Below, one piece after another: positions 1 through 8,933 of a stretch of 64,000 nt of DNA (position 1 is its first letter; each line of letters begins with the position of its first letter). This stretch comes from Aedoeadaptatus acetigenes. GTDB lineage: Bacteria; Bacillota; Clostridia; Tissierellales; Peptoniphilaceae. The translations under genes and the position numbers were made by a program. Below the pieces are notes generated by a model that ran no database searches, was not told where the DNA came from, and saw only the letters and a list, made by a program, of their open reading frames with translations. The DNA is taken from NCBI RefSeq assembly GCF_025566985.1, contig NZ_JAOQJD010000011.1:1-64000 (forward strand), written 5' to 3'.

Positions 1-190
1 GAAAATGGACCTGAAAGCGGTGCTGACCTTTGCATGCATGAACATGAAAAAACTGGCACTAATGATGGATCGAAGAGATCGGGAGAGGGGAAACTGCGGC
101 CCTTCTTTTGCTGATTTATGGAGAAAATGGATTGACAACATAAAAAAGAGACAAACCCCGAGATTTATTCGGAGTTTGTCTGCAGTCTGA
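1..190 (+). mobile_element. 3' end of an IS1182-like insertion sequence (partial, copy 1)
   Basis: The frame is open from the window edge and encodes the C-terminal ~60 residues of the same transposase found at 9007-10564 and 11964-13499 (shared motifs KAVLTFACMNMKKLALMMDR and SFADLWRK). The stop codon TGA is the last three bases of the element, so the terminal inverted repeat is itself translated. A subterminal stem-loop lies at 150-180. The rest of the copy is outside the window. Confidence 0.9.
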
Positions 191-215
191 GAAGGCACAT
201 CGGTGCCTTCTTTTT
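191..215 (+). terminator. Stem-loop terminator abutting the IS copy 1 end
   Basis: GAAGGCAC-ATCG-GTGCCTTC followed by TTTTT. It begins at the first base after the IS terminus. In the + sense it terminates the transposase transcript. In the - sense the same stem would serve the nicotinate phosphoribosyltransferase gene, but the IS occupies the place where its T-tract would be. Confidence 0.8.
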
Positions 216-1659
216 AATTGGAGTTGTGCTTCTTTAAAAGTTCGTCTTTCATCTTCCAAAGTTCGGGGCTTAAGTCCACGATGTATTCCTGCGGGGTGTT
301 GAGTCGTTTGACTTCGTCCCAGAGACTGTTGAGCTCGCGCTGTACTTTTTCGCGAATGGCTTCCAGGCTCGGGCTTTCGTAAACGAGTTTGCCGCCGATG
401 TAAATGTCTTCTAAAAGGGAGCGCACTTCGTAGTTTTTCAGTGTCTTGCGCTTCCAGGTAAAGAGGGGGTGGAAGATTTCGTAGCCGTCGTCGGGGATTT
501 CCTCGCCTTTTACGGTCAAGACGTCGGCGATGGCTTTGCCCTGATCTTTGTCGTAGAAGCGGTAGATGTCTTTGACGCCGGGGGTGGTGATTTTCGTCAC
601 GTTTTCGGAAATTTTAATGGTGGGCTTGATGACGCCGTCAGCTTCCGTGGCCACGAGTTTGTACACGCCGCCGAAGACGGGGTGGCTCTTGGATGTAATC
701 AGTCGCTCGCCGACGCCGAAGGAATCCACTTGGGCGCCTTGTTTCAACAGGTCTTCGATGACGTATTCGTCCAGGGAGTTGGAGGCCATAATGGTCACAT
801 CGGGGAAGCCTGCGTCGTCTAAAATTTTTCGGCACTGCTTGCTCAAGTAGGCGATGTCGCCGGAGTCGATGCGAATGCCGCGGCCTTCGTGGCCGGCTTC
901 GCGCAGCTCTTTAAAGACCTGAATGGCGTTGGGAAGCCCCTGATCCAGCACGTCGTAGGTGTCGATCAAGAGGAAGCAGCTGTCGGGATAGACTTTGGCG
1001 TAGGCTCTGAAGGCGTCGATTTCTTCGTCGAACATTTGCACCCAGCTGTGGGCCATGGTGCCCAGGGCGGGGACGCCGTAGAGCTGTTCGGCCAAGGTGT
1101 TGGCGCTGCCGTTGCATCCGCCGATGTAGGCGGCGCGGGCGCCCAGATTGGCGCCGCTGTAACCTTGGGCGCGGCGGGAGCCGAATTCGGTGACGGCCCG
1201 TCCGCCGGCGGCCTTACAGATGCGATTGGCCTTGGTGGTGATTAAGGTTTGGTGGTTGATGGTTAAGAGGACCATGGTTTCCACCAATTGGGCCTGAATG
1301 GCCGGGCCTCTCACGGTGACCAAGGGCTCCGAGGGGAAGACGACGGTGCCTTCGGGGATGGCGCGCACGTCGCAGGCAAATTCGAAATTCGCCAGGTAGT
1401 CTAAAAATTCCTCGCTGAACATGCCTTTGGAGCGCAAAAAGGCGATGTCTTCGTCGTCGAAGCTCAAGTTTTCCAAGTATTCGATGAGTTGTTCCAGGCC
1501 ACTTAAAATAACGTAGCTGGCATCGTCCGGTGCAGAGCGGAAAAACATATCGAAATGCACGATTTCGTCTTGCATACCGTTTTCAAAGTAACCGTTGCCC
1601 ATGGTGAATTCATAGAAATCCGCCAAGAGGGTGTAGTTGTTCTGATCTGTAAATTTCAT
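214..1659 (-). CDS. pncB: Nicotinate phosphoribosyltransferase
   Basis: Cytosolic NAD-salvage enzyme that condenses nicotinate with PRPP, coupled to ATP hydrolysis, to give nicotinate mononucleotide. The 481-residue product matches the length of the long Firmicute-type enzymes. N-terminal motifs LLADFYEFTMGNGYF and FRSAPDDASYVILSGLEQL, and the GTMAHSWVQMF segment with the family's phosphorylatable histidine, are intact. The open frame extends 48 codons further upstream, but that extension has no family similarity; ATG at 1657-1659 with a GA-rich upstream stretch gives the conserved N-terminus. It is a single gene, divergent from the ABC-F gene, with its own -10 box at 1699-1704. It ends next to IS copy 1, which has replaced the T-tract of its terminator. 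Confidence 0.93.
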   Translation of the reverse strand: MKFTDQNNYTLLADFYEFTMGNGYFENGMQDEIVHFDMFFRSAPDDASYVILSGLEQLIEYLENLSFDDEDIAFLRSKGMFSEEFLDYLANFEFACDVRAIPEGTVVFPSEPLVTVRGPAIQAQLVETMVLLTINHQTLITTKANRICKAAGGRAVTEFGSRRAQGYSGANLGARAAYIGGCNGSANTLAEQLYGVPALGTMAHSWVQMFDEEIDAFRAYAKVYPDSCFLLIDTYDVLDQGLPNAIQVFKELREAGHEGRGIRIDSGDIAYLSKQCRKILDDAGFPDVTIMASNSLDEYVIEDLLKQGAQVDSFGVGERLITSKSHPVFGGVYKLVATEADGVIKPTIKISENVTKITTPGVKDIYRFYDKDQGKAIADVLTVKGEEIPDDGYEIFHPLFTWKRKTLKNYEVRSLLEDIYIGGKLVYESPSLEAIREKVQRELNSLWDEVKRLNTPQEYIVDLSPELWKMKDELLKKHNSN

Positions 1660-1698
1660 AGTGCTCTCTTTCTTGTCCTTCATTAGACCTTTTTTCTC

Positions 1699-1707
1699 AT
1701 TATAGCA
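1699..1707 (-). promoter_or_regulatory. Extended -10 promoter of pncB
   Basis: Reading the - strand, TGCTATAAT forms an extended -10 about 40 bases before the pncB start. No good -35 is seen at 17-bp spacing. Confidence 0.6.
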
Positions 1708-1804
1708 CAAGTCGCCTCGGCTGACGCAGGCAAACATTTTCAATTGCAAGATGGACGCGCATCCGCCCTCAGACGAGGCCGTTTCGTGGTACAATATGTG
1801 CAAC

Positions 1805-1810
1805 TATAAT
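1805..1810 (+). promoter_or_regulatory. -10 box of the ABC-F gene
   Basis: TATAAT lies 17 bases before the ATG at 1828. The -35 region is poor. The pncB promoter points the other way about 100 bp upstream. Confidence 0.5.
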
Positions 1811-1827
1811 GAAGAATGAGAAGGTGA

Positions 1828-3441
1828 ATGATGTTACAAGTAACAGATGTAAGTGTAATTTTTCCCGATAAGAAATTGTTCGACGACGTCAATCTGCTCT
1901 TTCAACGGGGCAATTGCTACGGCGTCATCGGCGCCAACGGCGCGGGGAAATCCACGTTTTTAAAAATTCTCTCCGGCGAAAAGGAGCCCTCCACAGGCCA
2001 CGTGTCCAAGGACAAGAACGAACGGCTATCGAAATTAAAACAGGACCACTACGCCTATGAAGAGTTCACGGTGATGGACACGGTAATACAGGGCAACGAG
2101 GAGCTTTACGCCATTCAAAAGGAGAAGGACGCCATTTACATGAAGCCGGACTTTTCCGACGAAGACGGCATTCGCGCAGGGGAACTGGAAGCGCGCTTTG
2201 CGGAAATGAACGGCTATGAAGCGGAGGCCGACGCCTCCCGCCTCTTGCAGGGCTTGGGCATCGATTTGGAAAAACACGACCGGATGATGTACGAGCTTCG
2301 GGAATCGGAAAAGGTGAAGGTGCTCTTGGCCCAGGCTCTTTTCGGCAATCCGGAAATTCTTTTGTTGGACGAGCCCACCAACGGCCTGGACGTGCGGGCG
2401 GTCATGTGGCTGGAAGATTTTTTGGCGGATTTTGAAGGCATCGTCATTATCGTGAGTCACGACCGCCACTTCCTGAACAATGTCTGCACCCATATGGTGG
2501 ACATCGACTTCGGCAAGATCAATATGGTGACGGGGAACTACGATTTCTGGTACGAATCCGGGCAATTGGCGGCGAAGCTGATTAAGGAACAAAACAAAAA
2601 GAAAGAAGAAAAGATTAAAGAGCTGCAAAACTTCATCGCCCGATTCAGCGCCAACAAATCCAAATCCCGCCAAGCCACGAGCCGCAAGAAGCTCTTGGAT
2701 AAAATCGACTTGACGGAAATTCGCCCATCCTCCCGCCGCTACCCCTTCGTGGGCTTTACTTTGTCTCGGGAAGTGGGCAATGAAATTCTCACCGTGGAAA
2801 ATCTTTCCTCGGAATTGGACGGCAGTCTGCTTTTTAAGGACCTGTCCTTCCGCCTGGACAAGGACGACAAGGTGGCCTTTATCGGAAACGAAGTGGCCAT
2901 TACCCGCCTCTTCGAAATTTTAACGGGCCACAGCGACGATTTCAGCGGCGAATTTAAATGGGGCCAAACCATTACCATGCGCTACTTCCCCAGGGACAAC
3001 AACGCCTTTTTCGACGGCGTGGACAAAAACTTGATCGACTGGCTCAGAGATTACAGTGAAGACCAGTCGGAAATCGTCATGCGCTCCCTCTTGGGCCGCA
3101 TGCTCTTTTCCGGGGACGAGGCCCTGAAAAAAGCCGACGTCCTCTCCGGGGGCGAGCGCGTGCGGATGATGTTTTCCAAAATGATGATCGATCCCGCCAA
3201 TGTGCTGATCTTCGACCAGCCCACCAATCACCTGGATCTTGAGAGCATCGAAGCGGTGAACAACGGACTCATGGACTTTAAGGGGAATCTGCTCTTTACT
3301 TCCCACGACCATCAATTTATCTCCTCCATCGCCAATCGCATCATCGAGATCAAGGAAGATGCAAGCTTCAGAGACGTCAAGATGGATTACGAAGATTACA
3401 TCGCCCGCTACATCGCCGATTCGAACACAGGCTTAAATTAA
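1828..3441 (+). CDS. ABC-F family ATPase (YkpA/YbiT-like)
   Basis: Soluble duplicated ATPase without membrane segments; ABC-F proteins act on the ribosome to resolve stalled or mis-positioned states. The 537-residue length and overall sequence match the B. subtilis YkpA/E. coli YbiT group. Domain 1 has Walker A GANGAGKST at 35-43, a degenerate signature (LRESEKVKV) and Walker B LLLDEPTNGLD. A charged linker rich in KKKEEKIKE separates the domains. Domain 2 lacks a Walker A lysine motif (GNEVAITRL), which is usual for this group, has an intact LSGGERVR signature, and carries DQPTNHLD, with Gln where the catalytic Glu normally sits. Start is ATG 1828 after GAAGGTG. No terminator separates it from ppx, so co-transcription is possible. 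Confidence 0.9.
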   Translation: MMLQVTDVSVIFPDKKLFDDVNLLFQRGNCYGVIGANGAGKSTFLKILSGEKEPSTGHVSKDKNERLSKLKQDHYAYEEFTVMDTVIQGNEELYAIQKEKDAIYMKPDFSDEDGIRAGELEARFAEMNGYEAEADASRLLQGLGIDLEKHDRMMYELRESEKVKVLLAQALFGNPEILLLDEPTNGLDVRAVMWLEDFLADFEGIVIIVSHDRHFLNNVCTHMVDIDFGKINMVTGNYDFWYESGQLAAKLIKEQNKKKEEKIKELQNFIARFSANKSKSRQATSRKKLLDKIDLTEIRPSSRRYPFVGFTLSREVGNEILTVENLSSELDGSLLFKDLSFRLDKDDKVAFIGNEVAITRLFEILTGHSDDFSGEFKWGQTITMRYFPRDNNAFFDGVDKNLIDWLRDYSEDQSEIVMRSLLGRMLFSGDEALKKADVLSGGERVRMMFSKMMIDPANVLIFDQPTNHLDLESIEAVNNGLMDFKGNLLFTSHDHQFISSIANRIIEIKEDASFRDVKMDYEDYIARYIADSNTGLN

Positions 3442-3488
3442 ATTTTACAAAGACAAAACAATTCACCGTTACAATGAAAAGGGGGTGC

Positions 3489-4394
3489 ATGATGCACGGC
3501 GTCATCGACATCGGTTCAAATACCGTGCGCCTGTCGGTCTTCCGCGTGGAAGACGGCGTGGCGCAAAATCTATTCAATGAAAAGCAAACGGTGGGCCTGG
3601 CCGGCTACCGAAAAGACGGATGCCTCACGGAAGAGGGGATTCGCGCGCTCATCGAGACTTTGGGCCACTTCGCCTTTATCTTGGATCAGCTGGGGGACAT
3701 TCACTACACCCACGCCATCGCCACGGCGTCCATACGAAACATCAACAATTCCGACGAGGTGCTTCGTCGGGTGAAAAAGGCCCTGGGCATGGACATCGAA
3801 ATACTAAGCGGCGAGGAGGAAGCCCACCTGGCTTTCGTCGGCGCCGAAGGGACGATTTCGGGCCACGAAGACGGCGTCCTCGCAGACATCGGCGGCGGTT
3901 CCACGGAAATCGTCCTCTTTCGGGAGGGGCGGGTGGTGGATTCGGCCTCCCTGGACATCGGGTCCTTATCCGTGTTTCGCGACTACGTGGACGGCTTGTT
4001 TTTAACCAACGACGAGCGCAAAGCCATGGACGAGCGGCTGAAATTTCTCTTAAACGCCCAGGCCATCGAACGGGGAAAATATCCCATCCTCTGCGCCGTC
4101 GGCGGCAGTGCCCGGGCGACGCTTAAAATGTACAACACCCTTTTCGACGAGCATCCGGACAACGACGAGATGAACACCGACGATTTGAAGACCCTGATGA
4201 AGCATTTGCTGGACATTGAAGAGAAAGAAAAAATGGAAATCATATTAAAAGTAAAAGCAGACCGTATCCATACATTGCTGCCCGGTCTTTCGATTCTTTA
4301 CCGAATCGCCAAGTATTTTCACGTGGAAAAAATCGCCGTCGCCCAGACGGGGATCCGGGAGGGGTACGTTATCAGCCGAATCATAGGAGGCTAA
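3489..4394 (+). CDS. ppx: Ppx/GppA-family exopolyphosphatase
   Basis: Actin-like-fold phosphatase of the Ppx/GppA family, which removes terminal phosphates from polyphosphate or hydrolyses pppGpp. The N-terminal phosphate-binding motif VIDIGSNTVRLSV and the second phosphate loop ADIGGGSTEIVLF are both present. At 301 residues it is a single-module form without the C-terminal HD extension of longer relatives. An upstream in-frame ATG (3474) is less likely because the purine-rich AAAAGGGGG at 3477-3485 is a good ribosome-binding site for ATG 3489/3492. Its stop is followed two bases later by ppk, whose ribosome-binding site (GGAGG) lies inside the ppx terminus, so the two are translationally linked and probably set polyphosphate levels together. 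Confidence 0.9.
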   Translation: MMHGVIDIGSNTVRLSVFRVEDGVAQNLFNEKQTVGLAGYRKDGCLTEEGIRALIETLGHFAFILDQLGDIHYTHAIATASIRNINNSDEVLRRVKKALGMDIEILSGEEEAHLAFVGAEGTISGHEDGVLADIGGGSTEIVLFREGRVVDSASLDIGSLSVFRDYVDGLFLTNDERKAMDERLKFLLNAQAIERGKYPILCAVGGSARATLKMYNTLFDEHPDNDEMNTDDLKTLMKHLLDIEEKEKMEIILKVKADRIHTLLPGLSILYRIAKYFHVEKIAVAQTGIREGYVISRIIGG

Positions 4395-4396
4395 TA

Positions 4397-6541
4397 ATGC
4401 ACGACATTTCTTTCACTCAAAATCGCGAATTATCCTGGTTGCGCTTTAACGAGCGGGTATTGGACGAAGCACAGGACGGGCAGGTGCCCCTTCTGGAGCG
4501 GATGAAATTTCTGTCCATCTTCGATTCAAATTTAGACGAATTTTTTATGGTGCGGGTAGGCTCTCTCACAGACCTTTCCATGCTCCACAAGCGGGTCATC
4601 GACAATAAATCCGACATGGATCAGGACGAGCAACTCGCCGCCATCATGGAGCAGGTGCGGATTTTGTACCAAAAAAAGGATTACGTCTACGAGGAGTTAA
4701 GGGACCAATGCCGCGCCAAGGGCTTCTACGCCATCGAAAGTGAAGAAATGACGGAGCACGAGGAAAAAATCCTCTTGCCCTACTTCGAAAACACCATCAG
4801 CCCTTACTTAAATTACCAAATCGTGGACCTGACCCACCCCTTCCCGCACATTCCCAATCTGGGCATCGTCATCGTCTACCACCTCAGGAAAAAAAGCGAC
4901 GACGTGCGCTCCATCGGGGTGATTCAGGTGCCGCCCAATTTAAATCGAATCATTCGCCTGGACAAGAACAAATGCATTCTCCTGGAGAAGGTCATCGAAA
5001 AATACGGCGCCATGCTCTTCGAGTCCTACGCCATCGAAGAAAGCTACATTATGAGCGTGACGCGAAACGCCGACATCGACTGGGACGACGAGGACTACGA
5101 ATTTGCCGAAGACTATCGCTCCCACATGAAGAAGATGCTGAAAAAGAGAAAGCGCCTCATGCCCGTGCGCCTGGAGCTGAATCGCATGCCGACGCAAGGG
5201 GTGCTGGATATACTTTTAGACAAGCTCTCTTTAGACGAGAGCCGCGTCTTCGTCACGACGAGCCCGGTGCGCCTGGGCTACCTCTTCGGCCTGGTGGACG
5301 TGCTTGCACCTTTAATGGGGCCGGAGAGCGTGGATGAGCCTTTCGAGCCGAAAAACAGCCGCTACGTGGACGAGAAAAAGCCCATGATGGCGCAAATCGA
5401 AGCGAAAGACATTCTTCTGTCCTATCCCTACGAGTCCATGGACCCCATCATTCGCCTTTTGGATGAGGCGGCCAAGGATCCCACGGTGGTGTCCATCAAA
5501 ATCACCTTGTACCGCATCGCAAAAAATTCCCTGGTGGCGGAAAAGCTCATGGAAGCGGCGGAAAACGGAAAAGACGTCTTGGTTTTAATGGAACTTCGCG
5601 CCCGATTCGACGAAGAAAACAACATTCTCTGGTCGTCGAATTTGGAAAAGGCCGGCTGCCGCGTGATTTACGGCTTCAACAAATTTAAATGCCATTCGAA
5701 AGTTCTGTTAATTACCCGCGTCGTGGACAACAAGCCCGTCTACATGGCGCAAATCGCCACGGGCAATTACAACGAAAAGACGGCGAAGCTCTACACGGAC
5801 TTTGCCCTTATGACCGCCCATCAGGGCATCGGCCGGGACGTGAATCGCCTCTTCGACAATTTCCTCATCGGAGAATTAAACGGCACCTACGACCACTTGT
5901 GGGTGAGCCCGAAGACCTTGCCCGAAGGGGTGGAAGCGGCCATGGACAGGGAAATCGAAAAGGTAAAGGCCGGAGGCGAAGGCTATGTGCGCCTGAAGAT
6001 GAATTCCATCTCCGACAGGCAAATGATCGACAAGATCTCCGAAGCCTCCAACGCCGGGGTCACCGTGGAGATGATGGTTCGGGGAATCAGCTGCATCGTG
6101 CCGAAAATTCCCGAGCGCACGGAAAATCTCTCCGTCTACTCCCTGGTGGGACGCTTTTTGGAACACCACCGCATCTATCAATTCGGTCGCGGCGAGGCGG
6201 CCGAGGTGTATATTTCCTCGGCGGATTTCATGACGCGGAATCTGAGAAAGCGCGTGGAAGTGGCGGCGCCCATCCTGGATCCGGACATTAAAAAGCGGAT
6301 TCTGGACTTTATGGACATTATGTTTAAAGACGATGTGAAGCGGCGGGAGCTCTTGCCCTCGAAGCGCTACGCCCACGTGGAAAACAAGGAAAACTTTATT
6401 GCGCAAAATTACTTAATCGAAGAAGCCGATCGCTTTGGAAAGGGTGCAGGGCCGAAGGAGAAGGACAGCGTCGTTATAAAAAGCGAAGAGAAAAAGGCGC
6501 CGGGATTTTTCGCCCGACTGAAGAAAAAGCTCTTCGGCTAA
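4397..6541 (+). CDS. ppk1: Polyphosphate kinase 1
   Basis: Reversibly transfers the ATP gamma-phosphate to long-chain polyphosphate. The 714-residue protein has the PPK N-domain (motif NRELSWLRFNERVLDEA), the middle domain (NLDEFFMVRVGSL) and the two C-terminal HKD-like domains. The autophosphorylated histidine is H433 in KCHSKVLLI, and the second active-site histidine lies in EHHRIYQFG (around 590-591). A basic tail (KKAPGFFARLKKKLFG) follows the conserved core. It is the second gene of a ppx-ppk pair and is followed by a terminator. Confidence 0.97.
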   Translation: MHDISFTQNRELSWLRFNERVLDEAQDGQVPLLERMKFLSIFDSNLDEFFMVRVGSLTDLSMLHKRVIDNKSDMDQDEQLAAIMEQVRILYQKKDYVYEELRDQCRAKGFYAIESEEMTEHEEKILLPYFENTISPYLNYQIVDLTHPFPHIPNLGIVIVYHLRKKSDDVRSIGVIQVPPNLNRIIRLDKNKCILLEKVIEKYGAMLFESYAIEESYIMSVTRNADIDWDDEDYEFAEDYRSHMKKMLKKRKRLMPVRLELNRMPTQGVLDILLDKLSLDESRVFVTTSPVRLGYLFGLVDVLAPLMGPESVDEPFEPKNSRYVDEKKPMMAQIEAKDILLSYPYESMDPIIRLLDEAAKDPTVVSIKITLYRIAKNSLVAEKLMEAAENGKDVLVLMELRARFDEENNILWSSNLEKAGCRVIYGFNKFKCHSKVLLITRVVDNKPVYMAQIATGNYNEKTAKLYTDFALMTAHQGIGRDVNRLFDNFLIGELNGTYDHLWVSPKTLPEGVEAAMDREIEKVKAGGEGYVRLKMNSISDRQMIDKISEASNAGVTVEMMVRGISCIVPKIPERTENLSVYSLVGRFLEHHRIYQFGRGEAAEVYISSADFMTRNLRKRVEVAAPILDPDIKKRILDFMDIMFKDDVKRRELLPSKRYAHVENKENFIAQNYLIEEADRFGKGAGPKEKDSVVIKSEEKKAPGFFARLKKKLFG

Positions 6542-6553
6542 AAGAATGAAGTG

Positions 6554-6582
6554 AATCGACGGGGAAACCTGTCGATTTTTTT
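6554..6582 (+). terminator. Terminator after ppk1
   Basis: AATCGAC-loop-GTCGATT followed by a run of seven T; 13 bases after the ppk1 stop. Confidence 0.85.
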
Positions 6583-6628
6583 GTGGAACAAAAGGGATTT
6601 CTTCATCGCCGACCTTTCGGAAGATCTT

Positions 6629-6637
6629 TGATATAAT
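6629..6637 (+). promoter_or_regulatory. Extended -10 promoter of ogt
   Basis: TGATATAAT, an extended -10, lies 21 bases before the ogt ATG. There is no convincing -35. Confidence 0.55.
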
Positions 6638-6658
6638 GGGACGGAAAGGGGGAGAGAA

Positions 6659-7132
6659 ATGAAAACGAAAAACGAGACGATTTATGTTGCTTATATCGAC
6701 ACGCCTTTGGGCGTGATCAAAATCGAAGCCACAGACCGACTGATTCTCTCCCTCACATTTGCCTCGGAAGCGGGGCCGTCGAATCCAAACGATTTGTGCG
6801 AAGAAGCGACGCAGGCCCTTCGGGCGTATTTTTCCGGAAAGCGGAAAACCTTCGACTTGCCCCTTAAAGAAGCGTCCTCTGCCTTTGCGAAAAAAGTCTA
6901 CGCCGAAACGAAGAAAATTCCCTTCGGCGAGAGGCGCTGCTACGGAGAGATCGCCCGGGCCGTGGGCTCCCCCGGGGCGGCCCGGGCCGTGGGGGTAGCC
7001 CTCTCGAAAAATCCCCACATCATCGCCGTCCCCTGTCACCGCGTCGTATACAAAGACGGCTCCGTCGGCCACTACGCCGGCGGCGACGAGAAGAAGCGCG
7101 CCTTGCTGGCGTTTGAAAGAGGTGTGTCGTGA
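6659..7132 (+). CDS. ogt: Methylated-DNA--[protein]-cysteine S-methyltransferase
   Basis: Suicide repair protein that moves a methyl group from O6-methylguanine to its own cysteine. The active-site motif PCHRV is present (VPCHRVVYKDGSVGHYAGG), with the helix-turn-helix RAVGSPGAARAVG and the EKKRALLAFE ending typical of Ogt. At 157 residues it is the single-domain Ogt length, with no Ada-type regulator fused. A strong Shine-Dalgarno stretch (AAAGGGGGAGAG) precedes ATG 6659. The stop overlaps the GTG start of the antiporter gene by four bases (GTGA). Confidence 0.95.
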   Translation: MKTKNETIYVAYIDTPLGVIKIEATDRLILSLTFASEAGPSNPNDLCEEATQALRAYFSGKRKTFDLPLKEASSAFAKKVYAETKKIPFGERRCYGEIARAVGSPGAARAVGVALSKNPHIIAVPCHRVVYKDGSVGHYAGGDEKKRALLAFERGVS

Positions 7133-8772
7133 ATCAGTTGTTGCTATTTGTCTCCGTCGTGTTTATTTTGGCCCTTATGGCCATTCGCTTTTCCCATAAA
7201 TTCGGCATCCCCGCCCTCCTATTGTTTTTCCTCTTAGGGATCGGCGCGAGCCGGGCGGGACTGAATTTCGAAAATTACGACTTTATGGAGCAGTACGCCT
7301 CCTTCGCCCTGTTTATCATTATGTTTTACGGGGGCTACGGCACGAAACTCGAAATGGGCATGCCCGTCTTAAAACCCGCCGTCATCTTGAGTTCTCTCGG
7401 CGTCGTCATTACGGCGGCGGTGACGGGCCTCTTCGTCCACTACGTGCTGAAATTTCCCATGATCGAATCCATGCTTTTCGGCTCCGTCGTGGGCTCCACG
7501 GACTACGCCTCCGTCTCCTCCGTGTTGCAGAGCAAAAATCTGAACCTGAAGTACCGCTCGGCGCCCCTTTTGGAACTGGAAAGCGGCTCCAATGACCCGA
7601 CGGCCTACACCATGACCATGATCTTTTTGAGCATTCTCTTGGGATCGGATCTTTCCATTCCCGTCTTGGTGGCAAAGCAAATCGGATTCGCCCTCGTGAT
7701 CGGCTTTGTCATGACGCGGGTGTTTTTCTTCATTACGGAGCACGTGAACTTCAGAAAAGAAGGGCTCTTTACCATCTACATCTTCGCCATGGCTTTGGGC
7801 ACCTATTCCCTCACCGGCGTCCTCGACGGCAACGGCTATTTGGCCGTGTACCTTTTCGGCATCATCGTGGGCAATCAAGAGTACATGGGCAAGCGGGAAG
7901 TGGTCTTTTTCTTCGACGGGCTCACGGAAATTATGCAGATCAGCCTCTTCTTCCTCATCGGCTTTTTATCCGATCTGTCGGTCCTCGTCCACTGGCTGCC
8001 CATGGGCATTGCCGTCACCCTGTTTATGATCTTTGTGGCCCGTCCCGCGGCCGTCTTCGGCATCATGGCCTTTTTTGAATCCACGGTGAAGCAAAAAGCC
8101 GTGCTCTGCTGGGCCGGACTCCGCGGTGCGGCGGCCATCGCCTTTGCCATTATGGTCATTAACAGCGGCGCGCCCCTGGTAGGGGACCTCTTTCACATCG
8201 TCTTTGCCGTGTGCATCGCCTCCAGCTTGATTCAGGGCTCCCTCCTGCCTTGGGTCGTGAAGAAAATGGATATGCTGGATCCCAACGATACCGTGCTCAA
8301 GACCTTCAACTACTACCAAGACCGAAGCGACGTGGGCTTTTTGGAAACCCATGTCTACAACGAGGACTTGGTGGGCACGCCGGTGAAAGATTTAAACCTG
8401 ACCTTCGACTTTATCGTGGCGAAACTTGTGCGAGACGGAAAAACCATCGTCCCTCGCGGCGACACGGTTTTGGAAAAGGGCGACGTGGTGGTCATCGGGG
8501 GAAAGAGCCACTTCGACGAGGTCGGCGGCAATTTGGAAGAATTTACCATTCGTAAGAATCACCCCTGGCGAGGCAAACGCATTATGGACATCCACTTTAA
8601 GCCCAGGTCGCTGATTCTCATCGTACAACGGGATCAAAACATTCTCGTCCCCTCCGGCGAAACCATTCTCTGTGCCGGGGACACGGTGATCTTTACGGAC
8701 AACGAAGACGAGTTTTACGATGAAGAAGAGGATGAAGAAAAGGTGAAGCCTTCGGAAAAAGAGGAGAAGTAA
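7129..8772 (+). CDS. nhaP: K+/H+ antiporter, CPA1/NhaP type with C-terminal RCK_C (TrkA-C) domains
   Basis: Inner-membrane monovalent cation/proton exchanger. The first ~390 residues are a string of about twelve hydrophobic helices of the Na+/H+ exchanger fold. ESGSNDPTAY carries the conserved Asn-Asp pair of this family, and WAGLRGAAAIAFA is the CPA1 helix motif. The C-terminal ~150 residues hold two TrkA-C-like repeats (around DFIVAKLVRDGKTIVPRGD and LILIVQRDQNILVPSGET) that usually bind regulatory ligands, followed by a very acidic tail. GTG start overlapping ogt, with AAAGAGGTG as ribosome-binding site. The ion preferred (K+ or Na+) cannot be decided from sequence. Confidence 0.88.
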   Translation: MNQLLLFVSVVFILALMAIRFSHKFGIPALLLFFLLGIGASRAGLNFENYDFMEQYASFALFIIMFYGGYGTKLEMGMPVLKPAVILSSLGVVITAAVTGLFVHYVLKFPMIESMLFGSVVGSTDYASVSSVLQSKNLNLKYRSAPLLELESGSNDPTAYTMTMIFLSILLGSDLSIPVLVAKQIGFALVIGFVMTRVFFFITEHVNFRKEGLFTIYIFAMALGTYSLTGVLDGNGYLAVYLFGIIVGNQEYMGKREVVFFFDGLTEIMQISLFFLIGFLSDLSVLVHWLPMGIAVTLFMIFVARPAAVFGIMAFFESTVKQKAVLCWAGLRGAAAIAFAIMVINSGAPLVGDLFHIVFAVCIASSLIQGSLLPWVVKKMDMLDPNDTVLKTFNYYQDRSDVGFLETHVYNEDLVGTPVKDLNLTFDFIVAKLVRDGKTIVPRGDTVLEKGDVVVIGGKSHFDEVGGNLEEFTIRKNHPWRGKRIMDIHFKPRSLILIVQRDQNILVPSGETILCAGDTVIFTDNEDEFYDEEEDEEKVKPSEKEEK

Positions 8773-8802
8773 AGGCAAATTAAAAAGAATGTAAAATAGC
8801 CC

Positions 8803-8831
8803 TTGACAGAAAACGAAACCTCGCCTATAAT
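8803..8831 (+). promoter_or_regulatory. Sigma-70-type promoter of tRNA-Thr
   Basis: TTGACA (8803-8808), 17-bp spacer, TATAAT (8826-8831): a full consensus match 17 bases before the tRNA. Confidence 0.92.
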
Positions 8832-8848
8832 TATATAGGTATTGAGGT

Positions 8849-8924
8849 GCTATCGTAGCTCAGCCGGTAGAGCACTACATTGGTAATGTAGAGGTCGCAG
8901 GTTCAAGTCCCGTCGATAGCTCCA
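8849..8924 (+). tRNA. trnT: tRNA-Thr (anticodon GGT)
   Basis: 76-nt cloverleaf: acceptor GCTATCG/CGATAGC, D arm GCTCAGCCGGTAGAGC, anticodon stem CTACA/TGTAG with loop TTGGTAA, T loop TTCAAGT, and an encoded CCA end. Anticodon GGT reads ACC/ACU threonine codons. The T stem is GCAGG against CCCGT, leaving an A51-C63 mismatch in the middle of the stem where Thr tRNAs normally have G-C. It has its own promoter and terminator. Confidence 0.95.
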
Positions 8925-8933
8925 TTAAAAAGA

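Noticed and set aside
2035..2673. Long antisense ORF (212 codons) opposite the ABC-F gene
   Set aside because: It lies wholly inside a well-supported gene in the complementary frame, has no ribosome-binding site and low-complexity composition; such shadows are frequent here because of codon bias.
5689..6291. 200-codon + strand ORF inside ppk1
   Set aside because: Alternate frame of a conserved enzyme; Arg/Gly/His-rich composition typical of frame shadows.
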